This document shows positions 1 through 7,718 of a stretch of 64,000 nucleotides of DNA, piece by piece. A program made the position numbers and the translations under genes. The stretch is taken from contig OY970370.1 in NCBI GenBank assembly GCA_963718745.1, positions 1,612,001-1,676,000 on the forward strand, in the 5' to 3' direction. Numbering within the stretch: position 1 is the stretch's first letter; every line of letters starts with the position of its first letter. This DNA is from Fermentibacter sp963718745 [NCBI: Candidatus Fermentibacterota bacterium] (lineage in GTDB: Bacteria; Fermentibacterota; Fermentibacteria; Fermentibacterales). The notes under the pieces were generated by a model, which had not been told where the DNA came from, did not search any database, and saw nothing but the letters and a program-made list of their open reading frames with translations.

Positions 1-1
1 G

Positions 2-991
2 GACGACAATCTGGATCTTGCGCTTGCTGCAGTTGATTCCATCGAGGTGTATCTAGGATCGGGGAATGGATTGTTCTCCGGTTCATGGTTGGTATATCAG
101 TTCGGCGTACTCAGAAGTATCTGTTCAGGAGATCTGAACGGAGACGGCAAGCCTGATCTGATCGGACTCGGGGGCGGGTTCTTTAATGTCTATTCTGGCA
201 ACGGTGACGGGACATTTGGGGAACCAGTCTACTACAATGTCGATGGACCAACGGGAGACGGAGATGTCTGTTGCGGAGACTTCGACGAAGATGGATGGCA
301 GGACATCGGCATTGCTGCTGGAGAGGGAGTGGGATCGAATTCCCTTTTCATCTACCTGAACGAAGGAGATGGAACGTTTCCCGCCAGCGGCCCATCCGCC
401 GAATACTACTGGGGTGGGCACCGGTTCTTCGACATCTTCTTCGAAGACCTTGATCTTGATGGCCATCTAGATCTCGGGCTCGCGGGTGGAGGGGGGACCG
501 AGGAAGCTATCATCTTGTCCGGCATCGGAGACGGCACCTTCGAAACCTCACAACCACTCTGGTGGGTGCAGGGTTTCGGCGAGACCGAGTATGCCCGAGC
601 TGATTTCGACTTGGACGGGGACCCGGACATCGCGGTCGCCAGAAAGGACTCTTCAGCGCAGTATCCTCCGGGCATCTACGTCATCCTCAACGAGACGATC
701 CAGGATGGCATCGAAGGCGGAGAGCCTGTCCCGGGAATGTTATCGCTGCACTCCTCCGCCAATCCCTTCAGCTCATCCATCACGATCACCTGCGAGGGCG
801 AGGCTCTGCCGGGGCAGCTCATGGTCTACGACATCACTGGCAGACTGATTCGCAGCCTCTACGACCGGCAGGACTCTTCCTTCCTGTGGGATGGGTGCGA
901 CGGCTCGGGTGACGAGGTGCCCACGGGTACCTACCTCATCCAGGGGGCCGTGGACGGGCAGGCTTCATCGATCAGGGTGGTCAGGCTCTAG
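2..991 (+). CDS. FG-GAP/VCBS-repeat exported protein with C-terminal sorting tail (5' end outside window)
   Basis: The reading frame is open from base 2, so the gene begins upstream of the window. The visible part contains several FG-GAP/VCBS-type repeats with Ca-binding-like motifs (DDNLDLALA, GDLNGDGKPDL, DFDLDGDPDIAVA) that fold as blades of a beta-propeller. The last ~85 residues form a FlgD/type IX-like tail: YDITGRLIRSL, then WDG-x-D-x-G-x-VPTGTYLI, then a basic RVVRL end. In FCB bacteria such tails direct export and surface attachment; that role is inferred here. A strong hairpin terminator follows at 1094. The internal GTG at 47 is not needed as a start. Confidence 0.85.
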   Translation, partial: DDNLDLALAAVDSIEVYLGSGNGLFSGSWLVYQFGVLRSICSGDLNGDGKPDLIGLGGGFFNVYSGNGDGTFGEPVYYNVDGPTGDGDVCCGDFDEDGWQDIGIAAGEGVGSNSLFIYLNEGDGTFPASGPSAEYYWGGHRFFDIFFEDLDLDGHLDLGLAGGGGTEEAIILSGIGDGTFETSQPLWWVQGFGETEYARADFDLDGDPDIAVARKDSSAQYPPGIYVILNETIQDGIEGGEPVPGMLSLHSSANPFSSSITITCEGEALPGQLMVYDITGRLIRSLYDRQDSSFLWDGCDGSGDEVPTGTYLIQGAVDGQASSIRVVRL

Positions 992-1000
992 CGGCAATCA

Positions 1001-1090
1001 GTGCCTGCCGTTCCTGGGTAGTCTGATACGCTTCCTGAGTGGTTTTTCGAACAGTTGGTGCATGGATCCGTAGAAGGCCCCCGCAACCAG
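1001..1090. repeat. 90-bp intergenic repeat, copy 1
   Basis: This stretch matches 3131-3220 over 90 positions with the same spacing (shared blocks TGCCGTTCC, CGCTTCCTGAG, TCGTAGAAG-like, CCCCCGCAACCAG). In this copy the repeat runs directly into the terminator hairpin at 1094. In the other copy about 224 bases separate the two parts. No coding potential is evident. Confidence 0.6.
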
Positions 1091-1093
1091 TTC

Positions 1094-1129
1094 GACCCCC
1101 GGCAGAAATGGCTGGGGGTCTATTTTTTA
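1094..1129 (+). terminator. Rho-independent terminator
   Basis: A 10-bp stem (GACCCCCGGC / GCTGGGGGTC, one G-T pair) with a 7-base loop AGAAATG is followed by TATTTTTTAT. It lies about 100 bases after the VCBS-repeat gene and fits its end. A weaker relative of the same hairpin (GACCCGGC-AGAAATG-GCCGGGGGTC) occurs at 3445-3470, so the terminator seems to be part of the repeated unit. Confidence 0.75.
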
Positions 1130-1224
1130 TCTACAGGAACTTCGTTGGCCCTTGTCAGGATCGCCCCTGGGATCCAATGCAGCTTTTGGAGCTCACATCC
1201 CGGTGGACAGGGAAAGGCATGGAG

Positions 1225-1485
1225 CTAGAGGTTCCTGTAGACATCCCTGCGATGGCCTACGCGGACGACGATCACGATCAGCCTGTCGTCCTCGATCGAG
1301 TAAACCACTCTGATCTCACCTGCACGGATTCTGTAGAGTTCGATCCCCGTGAGCTTTACTGCGCCGGGCGGCCGCGGATCCGATGCGAGGTCCTCGATGG
1401 CGGAAGCCACCCTCAACCGAGCTTTTTTCGCAAGAGCCTCCAGCTCCTTCAGCGCTGAACGCCTGACAAGGATCCGGTATGGCAC
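1225..1485 (-). CDS. RelE/ParE-family toxin
   Basis: This 86-residue protein has the RelE/ParE fold signature: a basic N-terminus (MPYRILVRRSA), helix LKELEALAKKAR, the KLTGIELYRIRAGEIRVVY strand segment, and a final VGHRRDVYR motif. Family members cleave mRNA at the ribosome or poison gyrase; which applies here cannot be told. The start is GTG at 1485. It sits 3 bases after the antitoxin stop, so the two genes are one transcript with the antitoxin first. Length is typical. Confidence 0.88.
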   Translation of the reverse strand: MPYRILVRRSALKELEALAKKARLRVASAIEDLASDPRPPGAVKLTGIELYRIRAGEIRVVYSIEDDRLIVIVVRVGHRRDVYRNL

Positions 1486-1488
1486 CTG

Positions 1489-1728
1489 CTAGAGCCCCAG
1501 GGCCTGCTTCGCCGCGCTCCAGGGGATAAGCTCCTCGGAGGAACGGCTTCGCGCAGCCTCCACGTCGATCGCATCCTCGAGCCGTTCGAGGGTCTCGAGG
1601 TCCTCCACGGAAACTATGGCGCAGAGGCGGCGCCCCCTCCGCTCGACGACTATGCGTTCGCCCATCAGGTCGGCCCTGTTGGCGATATCGGCCAGCCGCT
1701 CCCTTGCCTCCGTGATCGATACGTTCAT
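1489..1728 (-). CDS. Phd/YefM-family antitoxin
   Basis: This 79-residue protein starts MNVSITEARERLADIANRA, the DNA-binding N-terminal half of Phd/YefM antitoxins, followed by ERIVVERRGRRLCAIV and a helical toxin-binding tail. An excellent ribosome binding site, AAGGAGG, lies 5 bases before the ATG at 1728, which rules out a longer upstream start. It is expected to neutralise the RelE-like toxin encoded just downstream and to repress its own promoter. Confidence 0.88.
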   Translation of the reverse strand: MNVSITEARERLADIANRADLMGERIVVERRGRRLCAIVSVEDLETLERLEDAIDVEAARSRSSEELIPWSAAKQALGL

Positions 1729-1750
1729 CGAGACCTCCTTCATTACGAAA

Positions 1751-1781
1751 CGTACATAACGTACGTATCGTGAGGAGACAA
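1751..1781 (-). promoter_or_regulatory. Toxin-antitoxin promoter/operator
   Basis: Upstream of the antitoxin is an inverted repeat CGTAC-ATAAC-GTACG (1751-1765) followed by another TACGTA. On the minus strand a weak sigma-70-like pair (TTGTCT at 1776-1781, 17-bp spacer, TATGTA at 1753-1758) overlaps it. That is the expected place for autorepression by a Phd-type antitoxin. The promoter match is modest; the palindrome is clear. Confidence 0.4.
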
Positions 1782-1833
1782 GTCCCGGGTGATGCATTGC
1801 TGTTTTCGGAGGTTGTCGGTTTGTCAGTTTGTC

Positions 1834-1902
1834 GGGGTCAGACACCAATTCGAGTCATAGTGCAGTGTTGCAACAGAATGACGCTGAAAGTAGCCTGACC
1901 CC
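1834..1902. repeat. 69-bp GGGGTCAGAC repeat, copy A
   Basis: This is the first of five copies, each exactly 69 bp from GGGGTCAGAC to a terminal CTGACCCC. Its left end carries one change (GACACC instead of GACCCC). The right half TGCTGAAAGTAG-like block is shared with copies D and E. It lies between the toxin-antitoxin promoter and the propeller lipoprotein gene. Confidence 0.75.
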
Positions 1903-1973
1903 GGTTGCCAACGGAATGTGCCACGAATACGGATATCCTCATATTCAGATAGAAGCACTTATAGGAGGATGGA

Positions 1974-3089
1974 TTGAAAGCGGTAAGAAGGAGTGTTTAT
2001 TTTTGCGTCGCCCTTTGTTGCATCAGTTGTCAGGGGAGGGCTCCAGCGGCGGCATCATCTCCGGATGACCGGGAAACCTCAGCATATCGCCTCGAGGTAG
2101 TCGATTCGATCGGGATCGAGTCGGGTGACTCCTGCTATGTCTTCGGAGATGCTACATCCGCTGACTTCACGTCTGATGGCGGGATCGTTGTTCTCGACGG
2201 AATGAACTGCAGAGTCAGCTTCTTCGATTCCACCGGGGAGTTCTCCAGCTCTCTCTCCATTCAGGGCCAGGGTCCGGGAGAGTTCAACTCCCCTACATTC
2301 CTGAAGACGTTGCCTGGCGGAGGATTCCTCATCTTCGGACAGGAAGAGAAGAAGATATGTTTCTACGACATCCGGATGAACCTCCTCGATGAACATCTCT
2401 TCTCTGCTGGGAACCAACTGGGTCCATACAAGGTCTACCCTCTGTCCGACACGTCCTTCGTTGCGAATTTCTCCATCCTGTCTGCCGACTGGGATTCTGT
2501 ATCCACCGATATCCTTCTGTTGTGTGGCGACAGCACAACGACCATTGCGAGGAGATCTGCACCGTACGACCCGGACTACAGATGGCAGCAAAGCACTGCG
2601 ATGGTCTTCACGACTGCGCCGGATGGATCGATTCTCGTTGCGAACATCTCGACCGAGGAGTGGCGGATCGCCCGATTCGACCAGACCGGACTGCTTCTCG
2701 GCTCGATCGAACGCGACTACGAGCCAACCCGGAAAAGCGATGAGCAGATCTCCGATGAGATGGAGCTAGGCAGGCAGAGACATCTGAACGCCACTGGGAG
2801 CTTGAATGGCTTCAACTGGCAGCCTGACGAGTATCTCCCGTCGATCAGAGAGATTCAGGTGGACAGCCTGAACAGGGTCTGGGTGAGGCGGGGCGGTTAC
2901 CTCGAAGCGGTCTATGACGTGATGACGATCGACGGAGAAGACTTGTTCACCGCTGCTTTCACTCCCCCACAATGGCTCAGCTGCTTCACATGGAATCTGA
3001 AGATCGGTACAGGTGAGTATCTGGCCCGTCCATACGAGCCGGATGACTACCCTCTGGTCTATCGGCTGGAGCTCGTCGAGGAAGAGTAG
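1974..3089 (+). CDS. 6-bladed beta-propeller lipoprotein-like protein
   Basis: This 371-residue exported protein starts with TTG at 1974, placed 5 bases after AGGAGG. The N-terminus is basic then hydrophobic and ends in CCISC, a poor but possible lipobox. The body repeats short propeller units such as GGIVVLDGMNCRVSFFDSTGEF and GQGPGEF, as in the NHL/6-bladed propeller family (BF3886-like). The segment DSIGIESGDSCYVFG recurs almost unchanged in the lipoprotein at 55971-57080 (DSIGIELGDSNYVFG), so the two are paralogues. Its ligand is unknown. It stands alone on the strand, between repeat A and repeat-rich noncoding DNA. Confidence 0.75.
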   Translation: MKAVRRSVYFCVALCCISCQGRAPAAASSPDDRETSAYRLEVVDSIGIESGDSCYVFGDATSADFTSDGGIVVLDGMNCRVSFFDSTGEFSSSLSIQGQGPGEFNSPTFLKTLPGGGFLIFGQEEKKICFYDIRMNLLDEHLFSAGNQLGPYKVYPLSDTSFVANFSILSADWDSVSTDILLLCGDSTTTIARRSAPYDPDYRWQQSTAMVFTTAPDGSILVANISTEEWRIARFDQTGLLLGSIERDYEPTRKSDEQISDEMELGRQRHLNATGSLNGFNWQPDEYLPSIREIQVDSLNRVWVRRGGYLEAVYDVMTIDGEDLFTAAFTPPQWLSCFTWNLKIGTGEYLARPYEPDDYPLVYRLELVEEE

Positions 3090-3675
3090 ATCATCTTTCA
3101 AGGGGATCAGATTGTAGCTTTGAGAAACCTGTTCCTGCCGTTCCGGGGTAGGCTGATGCGCTTCCTGAGAAGCTCTTCGACCATATGGTGCAGCGTTTCG
3201 TAGAAGACCCCCGCAACCAGCATATTTCCGTGTCATCGGAAATGAGCAGGTCTGACAGCTGTCCGCCAGTATCCGCGAAACCTGTTCAGGCGGACAGCGA
3301 GAGGACCTGAGCGACTTTCCGTAGACGAGCACGAAGGGCTACAGTCTTGATTCCCTCTGGTGAATCAGGGCACGCCCTCTCGCAGGTTCCCTTCGGGAAC
3401 CATGCTGACGGGCTACCCATCAATTCCGCGGGGCGAAATTGATGGACCCGGCAGAAATGGCCGGGGGTCTATTTCATGGCAGGGACTTCGTTGCCTGCCC
3501 CGCTAAACTCCTCAGGCATCCGACACAGTTCAATGCCATGTCAACGAGGGTGTACGGTTGGATGCTCTTCGGGAGCGTCCGCGAATGCTCATCTGAATTC
3601 ACCAGGTATGCTGGCAGAAGGGACCCGGGCCGGAGCGTCTCCTCCCGGAGATGTCCGGCCCGGCCCGATCGTCGG
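3090..3675. other. 586-bp noncoding region rich in hairpins
   Basis: No credible gene is seen. It holds the second 90-bp repeat (3131-3220), then about 220 bases with several stem-loops: CTGTCCGCC (near 3258) facing GGCGGACAG (near 3291), GGTTCCC-TTC-GGGAACC (near 3386-3402), and CATCAATT facing AATTGATG (near 3418-3444). A hairpin at 3445-3470 resembles the terminator at 1094. The structures could be RNA or a small mobile element. Confidence 0.5.
3131..3220. repeat. 90-bp intergenic repeat, copy 2
   Basis: Partner of 1001-1090. Unlike copy 1 it is not followed at once by the terminator hairpin; that hairpin and the adjoining CTTCGTTG block reappear only at 3445-3500. This suggests either an insertion of about 224 bp into this copy or loss from copy 1. 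Confidence 0.6.
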
Positions 3676-4884
3676 CTAGATGTACGCTCTCTCGCCGTGA
3701 AGGGTGGCATCCAGCCCTTCCAGTTCCTCCGCCTGCGTGGTGCGCACGGGGATGACCTTGTCCGTGAGCCACAGCACCAGCCACGAGAAGATGAACGCAT
3801 AGAGGGAGACGGATATCACTGCGACCGCCTCTTTCAGGAAGAACATCGCGTTCCCGCGGAGCAGCCCGTCCGAGCCGTTGGGGTTGATGGCCAGGGAGGA
3901 GAAGACGCCCAGCAGCAGCGTACCGAGGATCCCGCCGACCCCGTGAACTCCCCAGACGTCGAGCGCGTCATCCCAGTTCATCTTCTTCTTGAGCGAGATC
4001 GCAAGGTAGCAGACCAGCCCCGCCAGTATCCCGATCAGCACCGCCGAGTGGATGCTGACATACCCGGCGCAGGGAGTGATTGTGGCAAGCCCCGCGACGG
4101 CTCCCGTCAGGAGCCCCACGAACTTGGGCTTCTTCTCCACGATCCACGCCATGATGAGCCAGGTGATCCCAGCGAATGAAGCAGCGGTGTCGGTGTTCAT
4201 GAATGCCTGTGCAGTCACCGCGTCCACCTGCAGCTCGCTCCCGGCGTTGAAACCGTACCAGCCGAACCAGAGCAGGCCGGTCCCGAGAGCGACGAGCGGG
4301 AGGCTGTGCATGCCGGGATCGGTCACCTTCCTGCGTCCGACGAAGAACACAGAGGCCAGCGCCGCCATCCCCGCGATCGCGTGGACGGCTATCCCCCCCG
4401 CGAAGTCGAGTACGCCCCAGGATGCGAGCAGTCCTCCGCCCCAGATCATGTGGACCACGGGGAAGTAGACGAACAGCAGCCATATCGTCAGGAAGATCAG
4501 GTAGGGGAGGAAGCGGACCCTGTTGGTGAAGGCCCCGGTGATGAGAGCGGGGGTGATGATGGCGAACATCATCTGATAGGCGCAGAACGCCCACAACGGG
4601 ATGTTTGCCGAGCCGTGGAAGGGAGTGAGGGGATCGATCCCGCGCAGGAACGCCATGTCCAGGTTGCCGATCACTCCGCCCTGGCCGCCGCTGAAACACA
4701 GGGAATAGCCGCAGATGTACCAGATGACCGACGTCCAGCCCATCGACACGAAACTCTGCATCATGATGGCGAGGACGTTCTTCCTGCCGACCAGGCCGCC
4801 GTAGAAGAAGGCAAGCCCCGGGGTCATCAGCATGACCAGGCTGGTCGCCAGGAGCATGAATCCAGTGTTGCCGGTATCGAACAC
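3676..4884 (-). CDS. amt: Ammonium transporter (Amt/MEP/Rh family)
   Basis: This 402-residue inner-membrane channel has about eleven membrane segments and the Amt landmarks: DTGNTGFMLL at the N-terminus, MTPGLAFFYGG, and the twin pore histidines at about residues 168 (GGIAVHAIAG) and 314 (WGVHGVGG). The start is GTG at 4884, six bases after GGGAGG; longer in-frame starts at 4923 or 4953 lack a binding site and would put extra residues before the first helix. No GlnK/GlnB gene is adjacent. Upstream on the same strand is a LuxR-type regulator, whose role in ammonium control is only a guess from position. Confidence 0.95.
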   Translation of the reverse strand: MFDTGNTGFMLLATSLVMLMTPGLAFFYGGLVGRKNVLAIMMQSFVSMGWTSVIWYICGYSLCFSGGQGGVIGNLDMAFLRGIDPLTPFHGSANIPLWAFCAYQMMFAIITPALITGAFTNRVRFLPYLIFLTIWLLFVYFPVVHMIWGGGLLASWGVLDFAGGIAVHAIAGMAALASVFFVGRRKVTDPGMHSLPLVALGTGLLWFGWYGFNAGSELQVDAVTAQAFMNTDTAASFAGITWLIMAWIVEKKPKFVGLLTGAVAGLATITPCAGYVSIHSAVLIGILAGLVCYLAISLKKKMNWDDALDVWGVHGVGGILGTLLLGVFSSLAINPNGSDGLLRGNAMFFLKEAVAVISVSLYAFIFSWLVLWLTDKVIPVRTTQAEELEGLDATLHGERAYI

Positions 4885-5031
4885 GCGAATCCTCCCTGCA
4901 GGCCGTGGAAGACCTGCGTTCATCAGTGATCCGGTATTCTTCGATGAAAGCACCTTGCCGGGTATCGGTACTATCCCCCGGGTCGGGAGTGGGGAAACCC
5001 CCTGCTTGACGCGGAGGTATGCGCGGGATTC

Positions 5032-5679
5032 TCAGTCTGCGGTCGTGAGGCCCATGCGGATCGCGTACTTGGTGAGTTCTGCGATGCTGTGGATTCCGAG
5101 CCTCGACATTATCTGCGTCCTGTGGGTCTCGATGGTCTTCGTGCTGAGACCCAGCTTTCTTGCGATGGTTTTCGAGGGGTCGCCTTCGGCGATCAGCTTG
5201 AGGACTTCCATCTCCCTCGGCGTCAGATCGTCGGCACGTTCCGCGTCCTGTTCGATGGATCGGAGGAACCGCTCGAGGACATGGCTTCCGATGGCGGGGC
5301 TGAGGAAGAAGCCGCCGCTCCTGACCGACTCGATGGCGGTGACCAGGTCCTCGAAGGCGGATTCCTTCAGCAGGTATCCCCTGGCTCCGGCCTTCAGCGA
5401 CTCGGCCACGAACCGGTCCTCCGCATGCATCGAGAGCATGATCACCCCTGCGGATCTGTCGTGCGCCAGCATCCTCCTTGCTGTCTCGATCCCGTTCAAC
5501 TCGGGCATCGTGATGTCCAGTATCGAGATGTCTGGCTTGTGCTGGACGAACAACCTGAGTGCATCGGCACCGTTCGCAGATTCCGCGACGACCTTCAGAC
5601 GGGGATCGCGTTCGATCCTGTCACGGAGGCTCTGCACGAAGATCCTGTGATCGTCGGCCAGGAGTATGCTCGTCGTCAT
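5032..5679 (-). CDS. NarL/FixJ-family response regulator
   Basis: This 215-residue protein has a receiver domain (ADDH at residues 8-11, phosphoacceptor D55 in ILDITMPELNG, conserved K in YLLKESAFEDL) and a C-terminal LuxR helix-turn-helix (LTPREMEVLKLIAEG...STKTIETHRTQIMSRLGI). Its ATG overlaps the TGA of the kinase reading frame (ATGA at 5676-5679), the usual sign of translational coupling. That overlap sets the start, although the frame is open upstream through part of the kinase. It probably activates transcription when phosphorylated by the upstream kinase; targets are unknown. Confidence 0.92.
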   Translation of the reverse strand: MTTSILLADDHRIFVQSLRDRIERDPRLKVVAESANGADALRLFVQHKPDISILDITMPELNGIETARRMLAHDRSAGVIMLSMHAEDRFVAESLKAGARGYLLKESAFEDLVTAIESVRSGGFFLSPAIGSHVLERFLRSIEQDAERADDLTPREMEVLKLIAEGDPSKTIARKLGLSTKTIETHRTQIMSRLGIHSIAELTKYAIRMGLTTAD

Positions 5680-6362
5680 CGGGTCCCCCTGCCGGGAAGC
5701 GGTATCCAGAGGATGACATCGGTTCCGACATCCGGACGGGAATCGATCTTCAGGTCGCCACCGAGGGATCTGACCCGCTCGATTATGCTCAACAGGCCGA
5801 ACTTGCTCTCCTTTCTCGATCTCTCCCAGCCTGGAGGCCGGGTCGAACCCGCAGCCGTCGTCGAACACCTCCAGCCTGAGCAACCCATCCGAGGAGTCGG
5901 CTTTCAAGACTATCCGCGAAGCTCCCGAGTGCCTGACGGCATTGGTGATGAGCTCGCTTGCGCACCTGAAAGCCACCGAAGCCGTCTCCCACGGCGCATT
6001 CCCGGCATCCCCGGCGGCAATGACTTCGATGACGGGCCCGTCCTTCGAGGAGTAGCGCTCGCCGAGCCATTCGAGTGCGGCTCCGAAACCGAGTTCGGAG
6101 AGAACCGGCGAGCTTATCTCGAACGTGAGATTCCTAGTGTAGCCGATGATCTGGTCAAGTAGCGTCTTCATCTCCTCGAAGGAGTTGTCGAGGCCGCAGA
6201 ACACGGCATTGCCCTGGGTCTCGACGAGCTTCATCCGCAGCAGTGCCAGCGCCTGTCCGAGGTGGTCGTGGAGGTCCTCCGCAATAGCCCGCCTCTGCCT
6301 CTCCTCGAATACCGCCAGGGCACCGGGCTGCAGGGAGGGAGCTGTTTCGTGTCTTGATGCAT
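5676..6362 (-). pseudogene. NarL-type sensor histidine kinase, apparently frameshifted twice
   Basis: A short soluble kinase is spread over two frames. The HisKA_3 dimerisation/phosphoacceptor region (EERQRRAIAEDLHDHLGQ) and the ATPase N box (ELITNAVRHSG) and G1 box (VFDDGCGFD) are in one frame. The end of the ATPase domain (SKFGLLSIIERVRSLGGDL...PDVGTDVILWIPLPG) continues in another frame after about 5803-5815. The only good start, ATG 6362 behind GGGAGGAG, is again out of frame with the core, so a second shift lies near 6320-6345. No sensor domain remains. Either the gene is dead or two indel errors are present. Confidence 0.75.
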
Positions 6363-6486
6363 CACTCCTCCCTCCTGTTCTGCCCCTATGGAGTCCGCGG
6401 TTCCTGGGAATGGTCCCGGATCCCCGAATATTGCACTCCAGCCGGGGAGTCTCACCATGGCTGCGCCTTGTTGTCAGGGCGTCATT

Positions 6487-6555
6487 GGGGTCAGACCCCA
6501 ATCTCAAACATATGCTTGACCTGCAACATAATGACTCTGTGAGTAGTCTGACCCC
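6487..6555. repeat. 69-bp GGGGTCAGAC repeat, copy B
   Basis: Full palindromic left end GGGGTCAGACCCC, right end GTCTGACCCC, exactly 69 bp. It differs from copy C at only two positions. It lies upstream of the broken kinase and before the next lipoprotein gene; CCGGTTGCC follows both this copy and copy A. Confidence 0.8.
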
Positions 6556-6666
6556 GGTTGCCTCGGTTGACGGTTCTCAGCCATGGCGGTCGGAAGCGCG
6601 AGATAGAATCTTCGGAGAAACCTGGTCGATTCATCCATTGAGTCCGTCGGTCAGAGGCGGGATAAG

Positions 6667-7638
6667 ATGGCGAAACCTGAACTCGTCTGCAGCCTGCTGG
6701 TCTGTCTGGCATGTGGCGGTTCTGCGCCGAAGGAGCTGTTCAGGGCGACACCTGAAATGTCGATATGCGGCGAAGATCCCGGGCGCCTGTTCACTCCGGC
6801 GGGGTTGCAGGTGGACGACTCCGGGCGTTTCCTGATCCTGGACAACACCATGAACCAGGTCCTGGTCTTCGACTCCGAAGGGGGTTTCGTCTCGACATTT
6901 GGCGAGGCGGGTGAAGGCCCGGGGCAGCTTGCTGCCCCGTTCTTCAACTTCTGTATCGATGTATCAGGCAACTCCTACCTGGTCGACTGCAGGAACACGA
7001 TTGAAGTATTCGACAGCGATGGTCAGTTCCTCCGGAGCATCAGCCTTCCCCAGCTGACCATCTTCGATCTGGCAGCCACCGACTCCCTGATCGTTTTGAA
7101 CTGCCCTTCGCCGCTGCCCGGAGACAGCGGTGGAGTGATGGCTGTCATTGGACAGGACGGGAGTATCGTCCGCAGGTTCGGCGATGTGCCCCGTGATCTC
7201 GACGGCCTGCCTCCCTGGCTCTGCGTATTCCACCAGACCTGTCCCGTCGATGTCGATGAAGACGGCAACATCTACTACACAAGCATCCTGGACTACGCCC
7301 TCTACAAGTACAGACCGGACGGGACGATGGTGTACCGCACCGACCCACCTTCGTACCCGGAGCCGGTCGTCAGAGAGAATGTGATCGTGACCCCATCGGT
7401 CTGGGATCTCTGCGTGGACGGAGGCATGGTATTCGTGCTCAGGGGGGAGAGCGAAGGGCAGGACGGCACGCGTGTAGACGTATTCTCCTGCGAGACAGGG
7501 GATCTCATGGGTTTCCTCTATACCGGGATCCCCCTGGAGTGCAGACCCCCGTTCATCTGCGTCAGGAACGGAAGTGAACTGTATACCGCCGATCCCGAAA
7601 TCGCGACTGTCTACGGACTGTCTCTATCCCGTATCTGA
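6667..7638 (+). CDS. NHL/6-bladed beta-propeller lipoprotein
   Basis: This 323-residue protein has a short signal ending in the lipobox LAC (Cys16), so it is probably anchored to a membrane. Propeller motifs follow, for example DDSGRFLILDNTMNQVLVFD, SEGGFVSTFGEAGEGPGQL, DVSGNSYLVDC and DEDGNIYYTS. It belongs with the proteins at 1974 and 55971 as a surface or periplasmic propeller of unknown ligand. A 52-base piece of a close relative survives at 9744-9795. The start ATG follows a modest binding site (GGCGGGAT). Confidence 0.78.
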   Translation: MAKPELVCSLLVCLACGGSAPKELFRATPEMSICGEDPGRLFTPAGLQVDDSGRFLILDNTMNQVLVFDSEGGFVSTFGEAGEGPGQLAAPFFNFCIDVSGNSYLVDCRNTIEVFDSDGQFLRSISLPQLTIFDLAATDSLIVLNCPSPLPGDSGGVMAVIGQDGSIVRRFGDVPRDLDGLPPWLCVFHQTCPVDVDEDGNIYYTSILDYALYKYRPDGTMVYRTDPPSYPEPVVRENVIVTPSVWDLCVDGGMVFVLRGESEGQDGTRVDVFSCETGDLMGFLYTGIPLECRPPFICVRNGSELYTADPEIATVYGLSLSRI

Positions 7639-7644
7639 TCAGCC

Positions 7645-7680
7645 GTCCGACACGGCCTTTCCCGTTCGGGCCCGTCGGAC
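7645..7680. terminator. Possible hairpin between convergent genes
   Basis: GTCCGAC (7645-7651) and GTCGGAC (7674-7680) form a 7-bp stem with partial inner pairing. It lies between the ends of two convergent genes and could end both transcripts. There is no T-tract, so this is weakly supported. Confidence 0.3.
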
Positions 7681-7718
7681 ACCCCTGTCCGGGACTTCCT
7701 TCACCTATGGCGGCAGGG

